Both the position numbers and the translations under genes were made by a program. Of a DNA stretch of 54,674 nucleotides, positions 25,840-34,407 are shown one piece after another; within the stretch, counting starts at the first letter, position 1, and every line of letters starts with the position of its first letter. The stretch spans positions 1-54,674 of the forward strand of contig JABITN010000192.1 in NCBI GenBank assembly GCA_018700525.1, in the 5' to 3' direction. The DNA comes from Opitutales bacterium (GTDB lineage: Bacteria > Verrucomicrobiota > Verrucomicrobiia > Opitutales > Opitutaceae). The notes under the pieces were generated by a model. That model ran no database searches. It was not told the origin of the DNA and saw only the letters and a program-made list of their open reading frames with translations.

Positions 25840-28242
25840 ATGACCGAAACCGCCTACGAATCCAACGCGAAACATCGACGCTCGCGTTTTTCGCGTATTC
25901 GACGGGTCGCGGCATCTTTAGTCCTTACTCTCACCGCCCTCTCCGCCGCCCAAGCGGAAACCGCCTCGATCGACGTGCTCGTTGTCTATACGGCCGCAGT
26001 TAAAGCCGACCAGGACAATCACGACGGAGTCGAAGCGACAGCTCGGGTCATGATCGCCAAAGGCAATTTTGGTTTCCAAAACAGCCTGATCGACGCCGAG
26101 TTCAACCTCGTTCATGTCGAAGAGATCGAGTACACGGAAAGTGCTAGCTTCAATACCGACCTCGACACCCTCACCAACGACGAAGACGTCCTCACGCTGC
26201 GCGAAGACTGGGGAGCCGATATCGTCTGCCTCCTAAGAAGTGGCAGCATCGGCGGAACCGCCGGACTCGGCTGGGTCCTTAAAGACGAAACAGGACGCGA
26301 TACGACGGGATTCAGCGTAGCATCCGTCCAGTCATCCGTATCGGCAAACACCTTCACCCACGAGGTCGGACACAATCTCGGCGCAGCGCACGATGCCGAC
26401 AATTCCGCCGTCGATGACGGTCTCTACCTCTATTCCCACGGCCAACATTTCGATGGCGGTACCCCCGATAGCCACCGGACAATCATGGCCTATCAGAAAA
26501 ACTTTAACACTCAGGTAAACTTCTTCTCCAATCCCAACGTCTCTCACCTGGGGTCTCCAACCGGGAACGCCGAAGGAACCGCGAATCCCGCTGACAATGC
26601 GAAGACCCTAAACGTCACAACGTCTGTTGTAGCGGCATATAGAGTCAACCAAACGCCCATCCCCTCCTTCCCTACCCCCTTTCCTAATTTAGCCTTTGTC
26701 GAAGGCCAATCTAAAACGATTCTCGCCCAAGCCGTCGGCACGCCCGACCTCAGCTACCAATGGTACGAAGGCGTCTCCGGAGAAACCAGCAATCCCGTTG
26801 ACGGAGCTACCGAGTCATCTTTCACCACTCCAATTCTAAACGACACGACCGTCTATTGGGTAAGAGCGACAAACCCAAATGGCTCCAGTGACAGCCTGAG
26901 TATCATTTTAACAACTACATCGATCCCTATCGAAGATAATGTTCTTGACCAAAACCACGACCCAGCCAACGATCCATTTCTACAATTCAGTGTAGCCAAC
27001 GGTGTCGTTTGGCAAGAATTCGTCCCTTCGGCTAGTTACCTTCATCAAATAGAAGTCCGTATTTGGAAAGACGGTACACCAGGAAGAATGAGTCTGAATT
27101 TCACCGACGAAAACGGCGTCGTCCTTTTTAGCAAAATATACGAAGAAGGCGATATCACTAGTACATTCCAGTGGTTTACAATCCCTCTTCAAATGTACGT
27201 AGACACCGGCAAGGCCTACCGTATCTCAATGCAGCGCCTCGACGAAGGATCAGGATTCTACGCTTGGCAACAATCGACAAACGACACCTATCTAGCCGGT
27301 TCATCCAGCCGGGACGATGGAGACGATCTCTATGACTACTACTTCCGTACAACTGGCTCCAGCGCAACTCCTCCGACCGCGGATATCAACCCTAATCAGA
27401 AGACGATTGCAGGTGGCGCGGGCAACTACGACATTACTGTCACGTCCACTGGCGATTGGAACGCGGCTGAAGCTCTCGACTGGTTGAGTCTAGATCCTAC
27501 TAGCGGCAACGGCAATGGTACCGTCACTGTCACGGTAACCGCCAACAATACCGGATCCGACCGACTGGGCTCCATTCTCGTCGGTGGAAACAATCACTCG
27601 ATAACACAGTCCCCTTCCGCGTTCGAAGGCAGCCTCACTCCCCTCGAAGCCAGTTTTGCAGCGGCCGGCGCAAACGCCTCCCTTGCTCTGACTACAGAAC
27701 ATCCTTGGAGCGCGACGAGCGATTCCTGGATTACGATAACCAGCCCGACTTCCGGCACAGGCGATGCAACCGTAGACTATACCTTTTCCGAGAATACTGC
27801 GCCAACTCCACGAACAGGAACCATAACCATCGAAAGTCTCACACACACGGTTCAACAATTCGGAACCGTTCTCACTTTCAACGAATGGCTTCTCGCCTAC
27901 TACACAAGCGAAGAGATCGCCGCCCAAACGCCTTCAGCAGGCAAGGCCGATCCTGACGGGGATGGCCTAAACAACAATGGCGAATTCCTCTTGCTTCTCG
28001 ATCCCAGCTCCCGCCATTCAGGACCGCAAATCGTCGCAACGAAAATCTCCAACGGAATTGTCCTCACAATCTCCCCTCGAGTCGACGGCGTAGTCTATCG
28101 CCTAAACTCTAGCACCAACATGATAACCTGGACTCCAGAGCCTTCGCTAACGCCGACTGTAGTCGGAGACACCGTCACGTTCACCATACCAGCGGGATCC
28201 GAAAAATTCTTCCAATTGGAAATCCAGGCCGCCGCTCCTTAA
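25840..28242 (+). CDS. Secreted reprolysin-like (M12-type) zinc metalloprotease with Ig- and BACON-like repeats
   Basis: An 800-residue secreted protein. Signal peptide with an Arg-rich n-region (RSRFSRIRRVAASLVLTLTA). Catalytic domain about 42-275: zinc motif HEVGHNLGAAHD at 174-185 and Met-turn IMAYQ about 30 residues later. Then an Ig-like domain (EGQSKTILAQAVGTPDLSYQ), a jelly-roll-like segment, and two BACON-like repeats (LDWLSLDPTSGNGNGTVTVT and SDSWITITSPTSGTGDATVD). The C-terminus has the calcium-binding type motif DPDGDGLNNNGEF and a conserved-looking tail typical of verrucomicrobial exported proteins. Expected role is extracellular protein degradation. ATG at 25840 directly follows the stop of the broken upstream gene; a GTG at 25819 is an alternative. 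Convergent with the sulfatase gene, 12 nt apart. Confidence 0.88.
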   Translation: MTETAYESNAKHRRSRFSRIRRVAASLVLTLTALSAAQAETASIDVLVVYTAAVKADQDNHDGVEATARVMIAKGNFGFQNSLIDAEFNLVHVEEIEYTESASFNTDLDTLTNDEDVLTLREDWGADIVCLLRSGSIGGTAGLGWVLKDETGRDTTGFSVASVQSSVSANTFTHEVGHNLGAAHDADNSAVDDGLYLYSHGQHFDGGTPDSHRTIMAYQKNFNTQVNFFSNPNVSHLGSPTGNAEGTANPADNAKTLNVTTSVVAAYRVNQTPIPSFPTPFPNLAFVEGQSKTILAQAVGTPDLSYQWYEGVSGETSNPVDGATESSFTTPILNDTTVYWVRATNPNGSSDSLSIILTTTSIPIEDNVLDQNHDPANDPFLQFSVANGVVWQEFVPSASYLHQIEVRIWKDGTPGRMSLNFTDENGVVLFSKIYEEGDITSTFQWFTIPLQMYVDTGKAYRISMQRLDEGSGFYAWQQSTNDTYLAGSSSRDDGDDLYDYYFRTTGSSATPPTADINPNQKTIAGGAGNYDITVTSTGDWNAAEALDWLSLDPTSGNGNGTVTVTVTANNTGSDRLGSILVGGNNHSITQSPSAFEGSLTPLEASFAAAGANASLALTTEHPWSATSDSWITITSPTSGTGDATVDYTFSENTAPTPRTGTITIESLTHTVQQFGTVLTFNEWLLAYYTSEEIAAQTPSAGKADPDGDGLNNNGEFLLLLDPSSRHSGPQIVATKISNGIVLTISPRVDGVVYRLNSSTNMITWTPEPSLTPTVVGDTVTFTIPAGSEKFFQLEIQAAAP

Positions 28243-28254
28243 ACGGAGCCAACA

Positions 28255-29748
28255 CTAGTGTTTGTCGTAAACTAAACGGTCGATTTCCTCAGCCGTATCG
28301 TAAAGCAGCGAACGAGGATTGTACCCATCGAATGGATGCGGTCGCGTAGGACCGCCCCAGGACTTAACTCCCTGATCGCGCCACACGCGATTCTTCCACT
28401 GCGGACCCCTGAAAGGATCTCGCGTACGATCCATCCATGCGGTGATTTCGTCATGCAGTCCATTTCTCACCTCAGCTAGCGCCGGTTCATCGATTAAGTT
28501 TCGCATCTCGCCCGGATCAATCTCTAGATCGTAGAGCTCATCTTTATCCGTGAGATTAATCGCCAGCTTATACCGCTGCGTCACGACACATCGAATCAGA
28601 GACAGCGCTCCGAATCCATCGTGATCCAACTCGAATCGATTGAACTCCAGAAACGCCTGCTCTCGAGAACAAGAACTCGGTTCAACAAAAGTTGGCAACA
28701 AACTCTCGCCTTGCAGAATCTCAGGAACCTCCTGATCGAAAAACTCCAAAAACGTCGGCGCTAAATCGATATGCGAAATCGGTCGATCGACACTACTGTT
28801 CTCTGGAGCGGATCCTTTCCATCTTACTACAAACGGAATTTTCGCGATCTCATCGTACATCGTAGGCCCCTTGCCCAGTAGGCGATGAGCCCCCAGCATA
28901 TCTCCATGATCCGATGTGTACACCGACAATGCATCCGGTATCCACTTTTCAATAGCGCCCAGAACCCGTCCAACTTCATAGTCGCAATAGCTATTGCACG
29001 CAAAAAATGGATCCAATCGAAACGTCTCCCCATCTCCCATAAACTCGGCCACATGCTCCGCCCAATCTCGTTGGCTCTGCGGCTTTTCCGCTAAATCGTC
29101 TTTCGCATTCAGGCCGAGCTTAAACTCGAACCCTTCGAAAGCCTCCAAATACTCCGCTGGACATATAAATGGATGATGCGGCTCGTCGATAGAAACGACC
29201 AAAAAGAAATCTTCGTCTTTGTAGCGCTCTATGAACTCGATCGCCTTATCCACGCTTCGATGGGCCATCGTAAACGTTTCGTCGAGTCCCCGGTCGCGCA
29301 TGTCTTGAGCCGTTGGCACGAACCTGGAAAAATCGCGCTCGGACTTATCCTTCAAACTCTCCAGGTAACAGCGTCCATCGAACCAATATTCAGGATCCCA
29401 ACCTTCTGGGCAAATTCCATTCCCGAAATAATCCGTCCCATCCAAATGCCACTTGCCTACGAATCCCGTTCGTACGCCGGAATCCGACAAACGCTGCCCA
29501 AGCGTCTTCATGTCTATAGCCGGGGCCATGTCATTTCCCAATACGCCATTGGAATGCGGATACACGCCCGTAAAAATCGCCGAACGCGCAGGACCGCATA
29601 CGGGCTGTGTCGAATACGCTCGATCGAAACGAATGCCTTCCGAGGCCATCCGATCAATATGCGGCGTCTGCATTTCAGAGCGGCCATAGCAACCGATGAC
29701 ATCGGTTCCCTGGGTATCCGTTAGAATAAAAATTGCTTGGCGAGGCAT
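28255..29748 (-). CDS. Sulfatase (type I, formylglycine-dependent)
   Basis: A 497-residue sulfatase hydrolysing a sulfate ester. The active-site signature CGPAR is at residues 51-55 (QPVCGPARSAIFTG); Cys 51 must be converted to formylglycine by a maturase not found in this window. N-terminal FILTDTQGTDVIGCYG holds metal-binding Asp residues (here DT rather than the usual DD), GKWHLDG supplies the conserved Lys and His, and YTSDHGDMLGAH the later metal ligands. No signal peptide is seen, so it may act in the cytoplasm on imported oligosaccharides, as do some marine Verrucomicrobia and Planctomycetes sulfatases. Start at ATG 29748 is chosen over a TTG at 29778. Substrate is unknown; no glycoside hydrolase lies nearby. 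Confidence 0.88.
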   Translation of the reverse strand: MPRQAIFILTDTQGTDVIGCYGRSEMQTPHIDRMASEGIRFDRAYSTQPVCGPARSAIFTGVYPHSNGVLGNDMAPAIDMKTLGQRLSDSGVRTGFVGKWHLDGTDYFGNGICPEGWDPEYWFDGRCYLESLKDKSERDFSRFVPTAQDMRDRGLDETFTMAHRSVDKAIEFIERYKDEDFFLVVSIDEPHHPFICPAEYLEAFEGFEFKLGLNAKDDLAEKPQSQRDWAEHVAEFMGDGETFRLDPFFACNSYCDYEVGRVLGAIEKWIPDALSVYTSDHGDMLGAHRLLGKGPTMYDEIAKIPFVVRWKGSAPENSSVDRPISHIDLAPTFLEFFDQEVPEILQGESLLPTFVEPSSCSREQAFLEFNRFELDHDGFGALSLIRCVVTQRYKLAINLTDKDELYDLEIDPGEMRNLIDEPALAEVRNGLHDEITAWMDRTRDPFRGPQWKNRVWRDQGVKSWGGPTRPHPFDGYNPRSLLYDTAEEIDRLVYDKH

Positions 29749-29829
29749 ATGGGGGAAACAGTTGGCCGAGCCTGACAAAAACTCAAACTACAATTTAAAG
29801 AGATTCCAATTCTCCAAGAAATGAAAGCC

Positions 29830-30624
29830 TCACACCCGCCAATGCCCTAACATGACCGAAGCGGCCATTGCTGCGTTAAGCGATTCCCCGCGACCGAACT
29901 TGGGAATCTGCAATCGTGTATCCGCAAGATTCAATACGCGCTGCGAAACGCCTCGAGCTTCATTGCCTATCACCAACACCGTTTTAGACGGCCAATCAAA
30001 CCCTGACAGAGATTCGGATTCCCCCAAAGAACTCGTCACGATGCGATAGCCGTTATCCTGCAAATCCTTCAACGAATTCGGTAACGACTCCACCTTAGCA
30101 AGGGGCAGATGAAAGAGTGCTCCCATTGTCGCCCGAACGAATTTGCCGTTTTCAACCTCCGAACAGCCCATTCCCAACAAAACTGCATCCGCCCCAAACC
30201 AATCGCAAGCGCGAATAATCGAACCGCAATTCCCTGGATCGCTAACTCCATCCAAAGCCACCACAAAACTGCGCTCCTTCCCGCCCAAAGCCGACAATAC
30301 TCCGTCCAAATCGCTTCGCACGCGACCAACTGCTGCGATCACTCCCGGACTCGTCTGCGTATCGCTCAAAGCCCGAATCTGCGACTCGCTCGCCGCGAAA
30401 ACCGCCGCCGACCGACCGATCGCCATATTCTTCACCCGCAGATCATTGCCCTCAAGCTCTCGCGTCTCATCGTAGATAACCGCTTGTAAAGGAACCCCTC
30501 CCACCATTGCCTCCTCTAACAAATGCCAACCTTCAATCAGAAACCGATCCTCGGATTCCCTAATTTTCTTCGATTGTAATTTTCTGTACGCAGAAAGCTT
30601 TGCTTTGGAAAGTGGGTTTGCCAT
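29830..30624 (-). CDS. SpoU/TrmH-family RNA 2'-O-methyltransferase
   Basis: A 264-residue SPOUT-class enzyme moving a methyl group from S-adenosylmethionine to a ribose 2'-OH in rRNA or tRNA. The N-terminal substrate-binding part has FLIEGWHLLEEAM (residues 28-40). The catalytic knot has DGVSDPGNCGSIIRACDWFG with the conserved Asn and Arg (about 125-144), VIGNEARGVS (motif 2) and IPKFGRGESLNAAMAASVML (motif 3). Length fits the family. The exact RNA target cannot be told from sequence. Divergent from the DNA polymerase IV gene with 68 nt between start codons. Confidence 0.9.
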   Translation of the reverse strand: MANPLSKAKLSAYRKLQSKKIRESEDRFLIEGWHLLEEAMVGGVPLQAVIYDETRELEGNDLRVKNMAIGRSAAVFAASESQIRALSDTQTSPGVIAAVGRVRSDLDGVLSALGGKERSFVVALDGVSDPGNCGSIIRACDWFGADAVLLGMGCSEVENGKFVRATMGALFHLPLAKVESLPNSLKDLQDNGYRIVTSSLGESESLSGFDWPSKTVLVIGNEARGVSQRVLNLADTRLQIPKFGRGESLNAAMAASVMLGHWRV

Positions 30625-30692
30625 CGTCGATTCATGAGCCAGGTCGGCGGGCCATGTCCACTGAAAAGCGTGCGGCAGCTCGAAGGGGAAAT

Positions 30693-31754
30693 ATGGAACG
30701 GAAAATCATTCACTTGGATATGGATTGCTTCTACGCGGCGATCGAAGTCCGCGACCGCCCTGAACTCCGCTCGGAGCCGGTAGCCGTCGGCGGACTCAGC
30801 ACTCGTGGCGTATTGACTACTTGCAACTACGCCGCCCGGGCATTCGGCATTCACTCGGCCATGCCAACTTTCATGGCTCTCAGGAAATGCCCGCACCTAA
30901 TAATCGTCCCTATTCGATTCGACGTCTACCGCTTCGAATCCAAGCGTATCCGCTCCATCATGCAAGAATACACCAACCTCGTCGAACCGCTCTCTCTCGA
31001 CGAAGCCTACTTGGACGTTAGCGATTCCAAACGCTCCGTCACAACCATCGCCCAGGAGATTCGCCGTCGCATCCGCAAAACCACCGGACTCGTCGCATCC
31101 GCGGGAGTCGCTCCAAACAAAATGCTGGCTAAGATCGCCTCCGACTGGAAAAAACCCAACGGCCTCTTTCGTATCGCCTCCGATGAAATCGACTTATTCA
31201 TGACTGATCTTCCTGTATCCAAGATATGGGGTATTGGGAAGAAAACCGCCGAAAAACTACTCGCCAAAGAAATAACGACCTGCGGCCAACTTCAAACCTT
31301 CAGCTCCCTTGAGCTTACCCACATGTTCGGCAAATTCGGCGGCAACCTCTACGAACTCTGCAGAGGGATAGACAATCGCTCCGTAACCCCAAATCGAATA
31401 CGTAAGTCCATAAGCGTTGAGCGTACTTTTTCCTCCAATCTCGGATCCCTCGATCAATGCATCGACAAAACGCGAGAAATCTACCAAGAACTTCAGGAGG
31501 ATCTCTTCAATCTGAAATCGGACCGCCCTCTCGCCAAACTCTTCATCAAAGTGAAGTTCTCCGACTTTTCGCGCACGACCGTCGAACGAGCCGGGCTCGA
31601 GATTAGCGAACCCTCTGCCCTCGAACTGCTGAAAGAAGCTTTCAAACGCAAAAACCTGCCCATTCGCCTCATAGGTCTAGGTGTAAGATTCGCTATTTCA
31701 CCCAACGCCCAATCCCATCAGCTCGAATTCGCCTTTCAAGCCAAGGTGCATTAA
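30693..31754 (+). CDS. dinB: DNA polymerase IV (Y-family translesion polymerase)
   Basis: A 353-residue Y-family polymerase that copies past damaged bases. Catalytic acidic residues are visible in HLDMDCFYAAIE (residues 6-17) and LSLDEAYLD (about 101-109). Other signatures are YAARAFGI, SAGVAPNKMLAKIASDWKKP and the helix-hairpin-helix region KIWGIGKKTAEKLL. The little-finger domain follows (SVERTFSSNL). The C-terminus lacks a clear beta-clamp motif, though LEFAF near the end might partly serve. ATG at 30693 is preceded by AAGGGG at a good distance; an earlier start at 30600 would overlap the divergent neighbour. No LexA-type box that I could recognise. CoaBC gene follows after 53 nt. Confidence 0.93.
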   Translation: MERKIIHLDMDCFYAAIEVRDRPELRSEPVAVGGLSTRGVLTTCNYAARAFGIHSAMPTFMALRKCPHLIIVPIRFDVYRFESKRIRSIMQEYTNLVEPLSLDEAYLDVSDSKRSVTTIAQEIRRRIRKTTGLVASAGVAPNKMLAKIASDWKKPNGLFRIASDEIDLFMTDLPVSKIWGIGKKTAEKLLAKEITTCGQLQTFSSLELTHMFGKFGGNLYELCRGIDNRSVTPNRIRKSISVERTFSSNLGSLDQCIDKTREIYQELQEDLFNLKSDRPLAKLFIKVKFSDFSRTTVERAGLEISEPSALELLKEAFKRKNLPIRLIGLGVRFAISPNAQSHQLEFAFQAKVH

Positions 31755-31807
31755 AACTTCCCAATCCAGCGTTATTCGCTAAACATTGTTTCCGCTACGA
31801 ATCCGCC

Positions 31808-33013
31808 ATGCTTCAAGGAAAACGCATTCTCCTGATTATTACCGGCAGCATCGCCGCCTATAAATCGCTCGACCTCATCCGACTGCTTACCAAAGCAGGC
31901 GCGACCGTCGAAGCCGTCCTCACCAAAGGCGGCAAGCAATTCGTAACCCCCCTCTCAGTCGAAACGCTCACCGGAAAGAAAGCCCATATCGAAATGTGGG
32001 ACGAAAACTCCTACAAGATGAACCACATCGAGCTCTCCCGCCGAGCCGATCTCATCGTAGTCGCTCCGGCCACTGCAGATTTCCTTTCGAAAATGATCCA
32101 TGGAGAGGGCGATGACCTCGCTTCTTCGATCATGTTGGCGAAGAACAAACCTGTCATTTTCGCTCCAAGCATGAACGTCGAAATATGGGACAACCCTGCA
32201 TTCCAGCGCAATTTGACCGCCGCCCAAGCCGATGGCGCTCAGCTTGTCTCACCCCAAGTCGACATGCTCGCCTGCGGCGAAGTAGGAATCGGGAAAATGG
32301 CCGAGCCCACGACCATATTGGATACGGTCGAAGCTCATTTCGCCCTCGAGTCCAGTCTTGAAGGCAAAACCGCCATTGTCACATCCGGAGCTACCATAGA
32401 ACGGATAGATAGCGTCCGCTTTCTCAGCAATTTCTCATCAGGCAAACAAGGCAACGCTATTGCTCTCGCGCTCGCCAAAGCTGGAGCGCAGATCACTCTC
32501 GTTTCAGGGAAAAGTAGCGAAGCGCCACCGCTCCACCCGAGAATCGCTATTATTCAAACCGAATCTGCTGCCGACATGATGAAGGCCGTTCACCAAGCTC
32601 TGCCAGCAGATGCCTTCGTTGGTTGCGCAGCTGTGTGCGACTTCGCAATTGCCAACCGAAGCGATCGCAAAATCAAAAAATCCGAAGGACTCCAAATCGA
32701 GTTCGAAGAGAACCCCGATATCGCCCGCTCTATTGGTACACTCCCCCAAACCGAGCGACCCCCAGTCGTCGTCGGTTTCGCTGCCGAAACCGATCAGCTA
32801 ATCAATTATGCCCGAAAAAAACTCTTCGACAAACGTTGCGACCTAATTGTCGCCAACGATGTATCCGGAGGAGCCGTCTTCAGCAAAGATGAGAATCAAG
32901 CAAATTTCGTGACTCGAGACTCTATAGAAGTGCTAGAAACGATGAGCAAAGAAGCCCTAGGACACGCAATTGCTTCCTGGATCGCCCAATCGCTCCAAAC
33001 AGTCGATGCGTAG
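31808..33013 (+). CDS. coaBC: Bifunctional phosphopantothenoylcysteine decarboxylase/synthetase
   Basis: A 401-residue fusion for coenzyme A synthesis. The N-terminal CoaC half (1-180), a flavoprotein decarboxylase, has ITGSIAAYKSLDLIRLL, the active His in NHIELSRRADLIVVAPATAD, PSMNVEIWDNPA (PAMN is usual, here Ser) and ACGEVGIGKMAEP with the conserved Cys. The C-terminal CoaB half (190-401) joins cysteine to 4'-phosphopantothenate and has VTSGATIERIDSVRFLSNFS, SSGKQGNAIA, KIKK near residue 285 and ANDVSGG. Both halves look intact. Together with dinB upstream it forms a possible two-gene transcript. Confidence 0.94.
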   Translation: MLQGKRILLIITGSIAAYKSLDLIRLLTKAGATVEAVLTKGGKQFVTPLSVETLTGKKAHIEMWDENSYKMNHIELSRRADLIVVAPATADFLSKMIHGEGDDLASSIMLAKNKPVIFAPSMNVEIWDNPAFQRNLTAAQADGAQLVSPQVDMLACGEVGIGKMAEPTTILDTVEAHFALESSLEGKTAIVTSGATIERIDSVRFLSNFSSGKQGNAIALALAKAGAQITLVSGKSSEAPPLHPRIAIIQTESAADMMKAVHQALPADAFVGCAAVCDFAIANRSDRKIKKSEGLQIEFEENPDIARSIGTLPQTERPPVVVGFAAETDQLINYARKKLFDKRCDLIVANDVSGGAVFSKDENQANFVTRDSIEVLETMSKEALGHAIASWIAQSLQTVDA

Positions 33014-33068
33014 CCTTTGTCTATCGAAAGCTCGATTGTAAAACCCACCTAGGTTTCGATACTTTTTA

Positions 33069-33078
33069 GGTTTAAACC
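33069..33078. promoter_or_regulatory. Palindrome GGTTTAAACC upstream of the HDOD gene
   Basis: A perfect 10-bp palindrome within TAGGTTTAAACCCTAACCTAA, about 140 nt before the HDOD start. A similar TAGGTTTAAA occurs upstream of the oxidoreductase alpha gene at 51487-51496. Could be an operator, or chance in AT-rich DNA. Confidence 0.2.
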
Positions 33079-33216
33079 CTAACCTAATTGTGAAAATCTG
33101 ATCAAAGCAGTCAAACCCTTGAGCAAAATCCGTTTCCCAATCTCATTTTCAGACGAAGAGACCGTATAAACACTTACGCGCGACTCGCACTAAACTAAGT
33201 TATCCTCGACAACTTC

Positions 33217-34407
33217 ATGAGTTCCAAGGCCAAAAAAGCCATCAGCCTCCTCTTGGCCGATAGCGACACCAAATTTCTCCAATTGATCTCCAACCATCCT
33301 GCTCTTCAAGAAGCGGGCTGGAACATAAAAACCGTTAAAAGCGGCGACGAGGCCCTATCCGCTCTCAAACATTCCCAATTCGACATCCTGATCGCCAACC
33401 TTATTCTACCAAAAACGCCAGGGGATATTTTACTAGCCCACACCAAGCGTGATTATCCCAATTCCCTAAGATTCCTGATTCACGAAGCTGAGGACTCCAA
33501 TTCTCTTCAAAAAGGCACCGGTCTCGCCCACCGATACCTTGAAAAGCCGATCACTCCTGAGAGACTCGTACAATCAGTCGATCAAGTCCTAAGAACTCAG
33601 CTTCGCATACGGCGTAAGGAAGTCGTCCAAATCGTCCGCGACACAAAGGAGCTACACATCAATACTCGTCCAATGCAGGAACTTCTCAAAACTGCGGACG
33701 ACCCCAATTGCAACATCGACGATCTCATTCCGGTAGTATCGCAACACCCTACGGCTGTCGCAACCATTTTCCAAATAGCCAATACCGCATTCTTCGGAAC
33801 CGGCGGAAGAATTGAGACCATCGGCGAGGCAATTCAAATGCTAGGAATGGATTTCGTCCGCAATTTAGCCATTACCGAACTAGCGAAGAAACAACTCTCA
33901 CTGCCACCGGGACTTCAGGAAATAGCCAATGCCATCCTGAAACACTCGATCGACACTAGCCAATGCGGACTGCAAATGCGCCAATTCGATGTGAGCATGA
34001 AACAAGTCCAAAGATTAAGTAGCCTCGCGCTTCTGCACGACCTCGGAAAACTCGTATTGCTTAAAAATAAGGGCGACGACTACGCCGACATTTTGGGACG
34101 CTCCATCGAGAACAATCGGCCTTGCTGGCGGCTCGAACAGGCCCTCTTCGGCTGCGATCATGCTGCGATCGGCGCCTTCCTATTCGCAATGTGGGGATTA
34201 CCCGAAAACATCATTCGAGCCGTCGCTTGGCACCACGAACCACTCGCATTGCCATCCGACGGTTTTTCATCCATTTCGCTACTTCACCTCGCCAATTGTA
34301 CGGCACACATAAAGAACGAAATGCCCTTCTATTTCGGCGACGAACTCAATCCGGATATAATCAACAGCCTTGGGCTGCCAAAAGACTTCATCAAAGAATT
34401 CGATTAA
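33217..34407 (+). CDS. Receiver-HDOD signalling protein with degenerate receiver
   Basis: A 396-residue protein. Residues 9-128 form a response-regulator receiver fold: LLLADSDTKF with acidic residues, and YLEKPI with the conserved Lys. The normal phosphorylated Asp is replaced by Asn 61 (DILIANLILP), so ordinary phosphorylation is unlikely. The HDOD domain (about 150-370) has VVSQHPTAVATIFQIANTAFFG, IGEAIQMLGMDFVRNLAI, LLHDLGKLVLL and AVAWHHEPL. HDOD proteins are signalling relatives of HD hydrolases, often without enzymatic activity. Cytoplasmic. Its TAA and the TAA of the convergent glycosyltransferase share bases in TTAA at 34404-34407. Confidence 0.88.
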   Translation: MSSKAKKAISLLLADSDTKFLQLISNHPALQEAGWNIKTVKSGDEALSALKHSQFDILIANLILPKTPGDILLAHTKRDYPNSLRFLIHEAEDSNSLQKGTGLAHRYLEKPITPERLVQSVDQVLRTQLRIRRKEVVQIVRDTKELHINTRPMQELLKTADDPNCNIDDLIPVVSQHPTAVATIFQIANTAFFGTGGRIETIGEAIQMLGMDFVRNLAITELAKKQLSLPPGLQEIANAILKHSIDTSQCGLQMRQFDVSMKQVQRLSSLALLHDLGKLVLLKNKGDDYADILGRSIENNRPCWRLEQALFGCDHAAIGAFLFAMWGLPENIIRAVAWHHEPLALPSDGFSSISLLHLANCTAHIKNEMPFYFGDELNPDIINSLGLPKDFIKEFD

